A DNA stretch of 23,759 bases. Origin: Saccoglossus kowalevskii (Eukaryota > Hemichordata > Enteropneusta > Harrimaniidae). This document shows positions 19,741 through 23,759 of the stretch, piece after piece. The stretch's first letter is position 1, and the number at the start of each line of letters is the position of its first letter. The notes beneath the pieces were generated by a model, which worked only from the letters and a program-made list of their open reading frames with translations, made no database searches and was not told the origin of the DNA. The DNA is taken from assembly GCF_000003605.2 (NCBI RefSeq), contig NW_003134341.1, forward strand, positions 62,789 through 86,547, in the 5' to 3' direction. Made by a program: the position numbers and the translations under genes.

Positions 19741-20096
19741 AAGCGTTCACGTGGCTTGGAAGGTTGAGACGGGGTATAACACGATTCAAGCTGACCAATA
19801 GATTTTTGCCATATAACACACGTGACCAACAATTTTTCAACCACGTGTACGCCGGTCTTCTTAGCATGATGGTGTACTTTGCCTTTTATACATTCATTCG
19901 CTGTACTGGTGCGTTTTAACAGCCAACTCACCCGGTGACTTTTATTTTTTAACAATATTTGTTAAAAATCAAGCAAAGTTTTCAGTATGTACATGAACAA
20001 TTTGGTTTATTACTGTATTACATAACATTTAAGAATTACGTACCATTTTACGCTAAAATATTGCGAATTTGGTTAATACCATAAATAATAATGTTC
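19741..20096. other. Non-coding stretch, nothing recognised
   Basis: A minus-strand frame of 149 codons (19506..19955) spans duplication copy B and this flank but has no family motif. The remainder is AT-rich with no definable repeat. Confidence 0.4.
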
Positions 20097-20296
20097 TCCC
20101 AGATTTATTCATTTCATGATGATATTTTTAATTCTCTAATTTTGATGAATATTTTTGTCATCATTGGTAAAAAGTGATATTTTCACGTTCTTGTTGAAAG
20201 CAACAAGTCCGATTGCTTTAATACTATACATATTGTTCATTTTCTAATGATATCTTCAGTTCTTTAATTGAAATGTACATTGCTATCAGCAGAGCT
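20097..20296. repeat. Second copy of the 2827..3275 repeat family
   Basis: The segment from CAGATTTATTCATTTC to AGCAGAGCT, followed by ATCTCAACCGA, matches 3055..3275 closely, including TAATTTTGATGAATATTTTT and GGTAAAAAGTGATATTTTC. It lacks about 32 bp containing GGTACCTCAGG. Its terminus reads AGCAGAGCT where the other copy has AGCGGAGCT. The left half with the head hairpin is missing, so it is truncated. Confidence 0.8.
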
Positions 20297-20883
20297 ATCT
20301 CAACCGACAGGTTGCTTGTCTATTTATTCCATACATGTCAAATCGGTGAAGAAATTAAATACAGATATAATGACACAGTATTCATCCTGTGTGTATTTAT
20401 ACGTATATTATTATTTTAATAATAGCTAGTGTAACTAGTACACTCACATTACATTTACATATTTCCACAAATCTTTCAAAACAAAATGTATCACTGATCC
20501 AACACTTTTGCCTAACGCCCTTGGCATTAACGTTAATTCACGCCATAATTAAGAATATGCTATGAACATCACACGCGAATTGGAGAAGTCACGTGATCTG
20601 ACCACAAAATCGCAAGAGAACCCTGCATTTCTAGAAATCTTAATGCAAATCAGCGAGTCTGGTTCGTGTGCTACTCGGATAGTTGTTAGTAGTGTACTGT
20701 TACAGCATAGAACTCTCTACCTGACAATATTAAGCAATGTACAGTTTACCAATTTTTAAGCGTCTTTTAGTTATTTTCATTAAGGAGAATGTTGATAGAT
20801 AGTTTGTCTTATAATACCTGTGTGTGTACGTGTGACCCCATGGTAGATTACTTTCAGAGTTTTGTGTAATTATTCATATTTCT
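20297..20883. other. Non-coding stretch, nothing recognised
   Basis: This AT-rich DNA lies between the repeat copy and the start of recognisable LINE coding sequence. The 65-codon frame at 20562..20759 shows no motif. Some of the right part may be decayed upstream LINE sequence. Confidence 0.4.
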
Positions 20884-22133
20884 TTGAACTGTCATATATC
20901 TATGGCAGAAATAAAATTGAAAAATAATGAAACGCCTGGTCTGGATGGAATACCGGCAGAATTTTGGAAACACGCCCCACAGGAGATATATAATATATTA
21001 CATATTTTATTCAATAATGTTTTGGACAGGGGTTTATTTCCCATGGATTGGGCTATAGGATTAATAACTCAAATTTATAAGAAAGAGTCTAAAGGTGAAC
21101 CGGGAAATTATCGTAGTATTATGCTATTAAATACTATTAGTAAATTGTACACAAGATAGACTTTCGGTATGGATTGATAAATTATTGTAAAATAGTTGAA
21201 GTACAGAGTGGCTTTCGGAAGGGAAGGGGTACCATGGATAATGTATTTATTCTGTCTACAGTTATTGAAAAATATGTATTTCATTTAAAAAACCGTTTAT
21301 ACTGTGCATTTATAGACTACGAAAAAGCTTTTGACCGTGTTCATCATTATTCCCTGTTCTATAAATTAGCCAAGGCTGGTATAAAAGGAAAACTCTTATT
21401 ATCCCTATTTTCAATGCATACACATGTTCAAGCTGCTGTCAAAACATCAATTGGGGTCACAGAATTTTTCAAAATAAACGTAGGTTTGCAACAAGGGTCA
21501 GTTATATCACCACTATTATTCTGTTTTTATGTTAACAATATTGAAAATGCACTTTCACATGGGGTTGAGACTGTTGTATATTCCAATACTTTGAAACTAA
21601 TGTATTTACTTTATGAAGACGATCTCGCGCTTTTTAGCAGTTCTCCTATTGGTTTACATCGTTTGTTAGATAGATTGGCTGATTATTGTAGCAAATGGAG
21701 ATTGAATGTAAATCTGAATAAATCTAAAATTATTGTATTTCGGAAGGGAGGGAAATTAAAACAAGTTGAGAAATGGTTTTGGAAAGGAGGAGAAATAGAA
21801 GTTGTCTCAAGATACAATTATCTCGGTGTAATTTTCTGTAGTTCGGGTATATGGTACCAAGCACAAAAACATATTGTAGATCAGGCAAGGAAAGCTTTAT
21901 ATTCCCTACAAAGTATGCTTTATAAATTTGGGGGATTACAACCATGTATTGCATTTAAAGTTTTTGATTGTAAAATTCTCCCAGTTCTCTTGTATGGCAG
22001 CGCAATTTGGGGAGTCCATAAATGTAATGATATTGAAAAAATTCACCATAAATTTTGTAAATTTATTCTTGGAGTAAATTTGAAAGCCACAAATTGTGTT
22101 GTCAGGGGTGAGCTGGGTAGACACCAAATACAT
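20884..22133 (+). pseudogene. Non-LTR retrotransposon reverse transcriptase, 5'-truncated and frameshifted
   Basis: RT motifs appear in order: NNETPGLDGIPAEFWK, GNYRSIMLLNTISKLYTR, QSGFRKGRGTMDNVFIL, CAFIDYEKAFDRV (motif A, catalytic Asp kept), VGLQQGSVISPLLFCFYVNN (B), LLYEDDLALFS (C, with YEDD in place of the usual YADD, both Asp kept), WRLNVNLNKSKIIVFRKGG (D) and YNYLGVIF (E). ILPVLLYGSAIWGVHK and VRGELGR follow. Between 21159 and 21174 the frame shifts twice: KLYTR is followed by a stop, RLSVWID is in a second frame and INYCKIVEVQ in a third. The first few residues after KLYTR are missing. Upstream endonuclease is absent. Coding is cut at about 22133 by a nested LINE and resumes at 23151. 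Clade not assigned beyond Jockey/I/CR1-like. Confidence 0.88.
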
Positions 22134-23105
22134 ACATTTTTATTTTTTTTTGTCTTTTATATTTTTTTTTATTCATATATTTTCCTAAAAAAGTACATTA
22201 CTTCAAAATAATCTTACATGTCAAAACGATATACAAAAAGATAATTAACAACATAAAATGAAGCAATATTAGAAATAAGAAAAGAGAAGGGGGAAAAGTG
22301 GAAATAAAAAAAATGGTTGGGGGGGCTGTTGATGTTAGTGTGTGTATGAGGGAGGGGTTCATTTCTTTTCTTTTATAAACTGTTGAATTTCATTAATTTA
22401 CAATGACTACATGTTAAATAAACTTATACTTGAACATGTGATTAAATTTGTGTTATCATCAGAGATCTTTTTCCAGAACTCGTCAAACGAATTCCAAAAT
22501 CTTTGTGCAGTTGAACAATATCAGAACAAATGTTCTAAATTTTCCTCATTTTGACAATATTTACACAAACTATCTGTTCTTAAGTTATTTTTGTATAAGA
22601 ATAAATTCTCATTTTTTCTTCACCTGTTACCTTATAAGGTAACTCCCAAATTGCCTTCCATTTTCCTGCTGTGTCATTGACCCATATTTAGTTTCTGAGC
22701 TTGGGGGTTCAAATTTATTTTTTATCAGTATTTTATAGAAATCTTTTGTTTTACTCTTTCCATAATCAATTGTATTTTGAACATGTTGTCCAGTTACATG
22801 CACATGGTCATTAGATTTCAAAAGAATTTTCCATTTCGATGGAATTGCCGAATCAATACCTGTATATGTTATAAAATTCACAGCATATTATATGTTTCAG
22901 TAAACTGATGGCAAGTAAGAAATTTACCGTTATTATCTACCAAATTACAGATGTATCTTACCCCACTGATGTGCCATTCACTGTAATATACAGAGCTCCC
23001 ATTTATCAAAATATATTTATTATTCCAAATTGTTTGCGTTATAATTTCCTGTACACAACTTGGTTCCTTCTGTTTATTTATCTCACTCCAATATCTTATA
23101 ATATC
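22134..23105 (-). mobile_element. Nested Tx1/L1-like LINE 3' fragment
   Basis: On the minus strand the frame starts MDIIRYWSEINKQ, then TIWNNKYILINGSSVYYSEW and NGKFLTCHQFTETYNML. After a one-base frameshift near 22880 it continues FITYTGIDSAIPSKWKILL. Further down come WKAIWELPYKVTGEEKM and, in another frame, SLCKYCQNEENLEHLF and AQRFWNSFDEFWKKIS, to about 22410. These are typical of the region after the RT in Tx1/L1-type elements. The 3' end is A-rich with AATAAA and runs into host LINE sequence at about 22133. The 5' truncation at the right junction and the A-rich tail at the left fit target-primed insertion. Confidence 0.82.
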
Positions 23106-23152
23106 CAATTTGGGGAGTCCATAAATGTAATGATATTGAACAAATTCACCAT
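23106..23152 (+). repeat. 47-bp duplicate of host LINE sequence at the insertion junction
   Basis: This segment matches 22003..22049 at 46 of 47 positions (one A/C difference), starting CAATTTGGGGAGTCCATAAA and ending ATTCACCAT. It abuts the 5' end of the nested minus-strand LINE. The next bases jump to the host-LINE sequence expected after 22133, skipping the equivalent of about 22050..22133. Confidence 0.85.
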
Positions 23153-23759
23153 ATTTATTAATATTGAAATAATTCGTTTTTGGTTGAAATGTATAAACCT
23201 AGACTTCCCAGAAACTGTTAGAGATTGTTATCAATACCAGTATACTCGGGCAAACCAGGGGTTAAATTGCTGGGCACTGTATGTCAAAAACTTGTTATAT
23301 AAATATGGTTTTGTTGAAGTATGGGTAAAACAACAGGTGGCTAACTATGACCTCTTTCTATATGAATTTAAACAACGAAGTTTTGATATTTCTGTGCAAG
23401 AATGGTCTAATAGGGTTGCAGGGTATCCCAAAATGCATACATACTGTAAATTTAAATGTAATATGACTTGTGACAAGTATTTAGAATGTATTTCAAATGT
23501 TACTTATAGAAGGGCACTGTCTTGTTTTAGAATTTCTACACATGACCTAAATATTGAGACTGGAAGAGAGACGGTGGTTCCACTGGAACAGAGGTTTTGT
23601 CCATTTTGTTGTAATCAAATTGAAGATGAATATCGCATGCTTCTAATTTGCCCACAATATGCCAATCTTAGGCTAAAATTTATTCCACACTTTTATTTTT
23701 CTCCAGCAACAGAATGGAAATATATTTCGTTAATTAATTCAAGTAATTCAACTACATTA
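23151..23759 (+). pseudogene. C-terminal coding part of the interrupted plus-strand LINE, runs off the window
   Basis: The frame starting at 23151 is open for 203 codons to the window edge: IEIIRFWLKCINLDFPETVR, then YQYQYTRANQGLNCWAL, NLLYKYGFVEVW, YRRALSCFRISTHDLNIETG and CPFCCNQIEDEYRMLLICPQ. This is the conserved C-terminus of the same LINE class as 20884..22133, following directly on from VRGELGRHQIH before the insertion. The terminal zinc-knuckle-like motif is usually CPxC...EDEYHxxxxC. Here the His is Arg (codon 23634..23636). The absence of stops over 609 bp, against two frameshifts upstream, shows that decay is uneven. Confidence 0.85.

Overview
The window looks like nuclear DNA from an AT-rich, intron-bearing animal genome, probably a marine invertebrate. 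The evidence is one multi-exon gene with canonical GT/AG introns, several classes of degenerate LINE retrotransposon, MITE-like repeats, a minisatellite and a 50-N scaffold gap. A foldback repeat starting AGCTCCGCT resembles repeats I associate with hemichordates and other marine invertebrates, but that species guess rests on memory.

The only host gene I can support is on the minus strand, 10067..15086. It has seven coding exons that join in frame to a 603-residue FAD/NAD(P)-binding oxidoreductase of the FOXRED2 (ERFAD)-like family. A TATA box lies about 65 bp upstream of a well-placed ATG. Unlike vertebrate FOXRED2, the model has no signal peptide and no C-terminal ER-retention motif. Its introns hold a LINE 3' end ending about 30 bp from a splice acceptor, a MITE-like element, a 26-bp minisatellite carrying CCAAT boxes, and an inverted CCAAT repeat.

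Left third (1..10066): no gene recognised. It contains a foldback/MITE-like repeat with internal 157-bp units (2827..3275), a LINE/SINE-type 3' tail (6331..6408), a solo-LTR-like segment with TATA and AATAAA signals (6861..7181), a CCAAT cluster (7509..7601) and a MITE-like remnant (9077..9147).

Right third (15087..23759): a mosaic of dead transposons. A badly decayed CR1-like LINE (about 16630..19120) carries endonuclease, reverse transcriptase (RT) and C-terminal fragments. Its RT catalytic-box region is occupied by palindromic sequence with CACGTG cores. Next come a 360-bp-period direct duplication (19201..19740) and a second copy of the left-hand repeat family (20097..20296). Last is another non-LTR element on the plus strand (20884..window end) whose coding region is split by a minus-strand Tx1/L1-like LINE fragment (22134..23105), with a 46/47-bp duplicate of host sequence at the right junction. 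I see no CRISPR array, tRNA, rRNA or prokaryotic-type operon.
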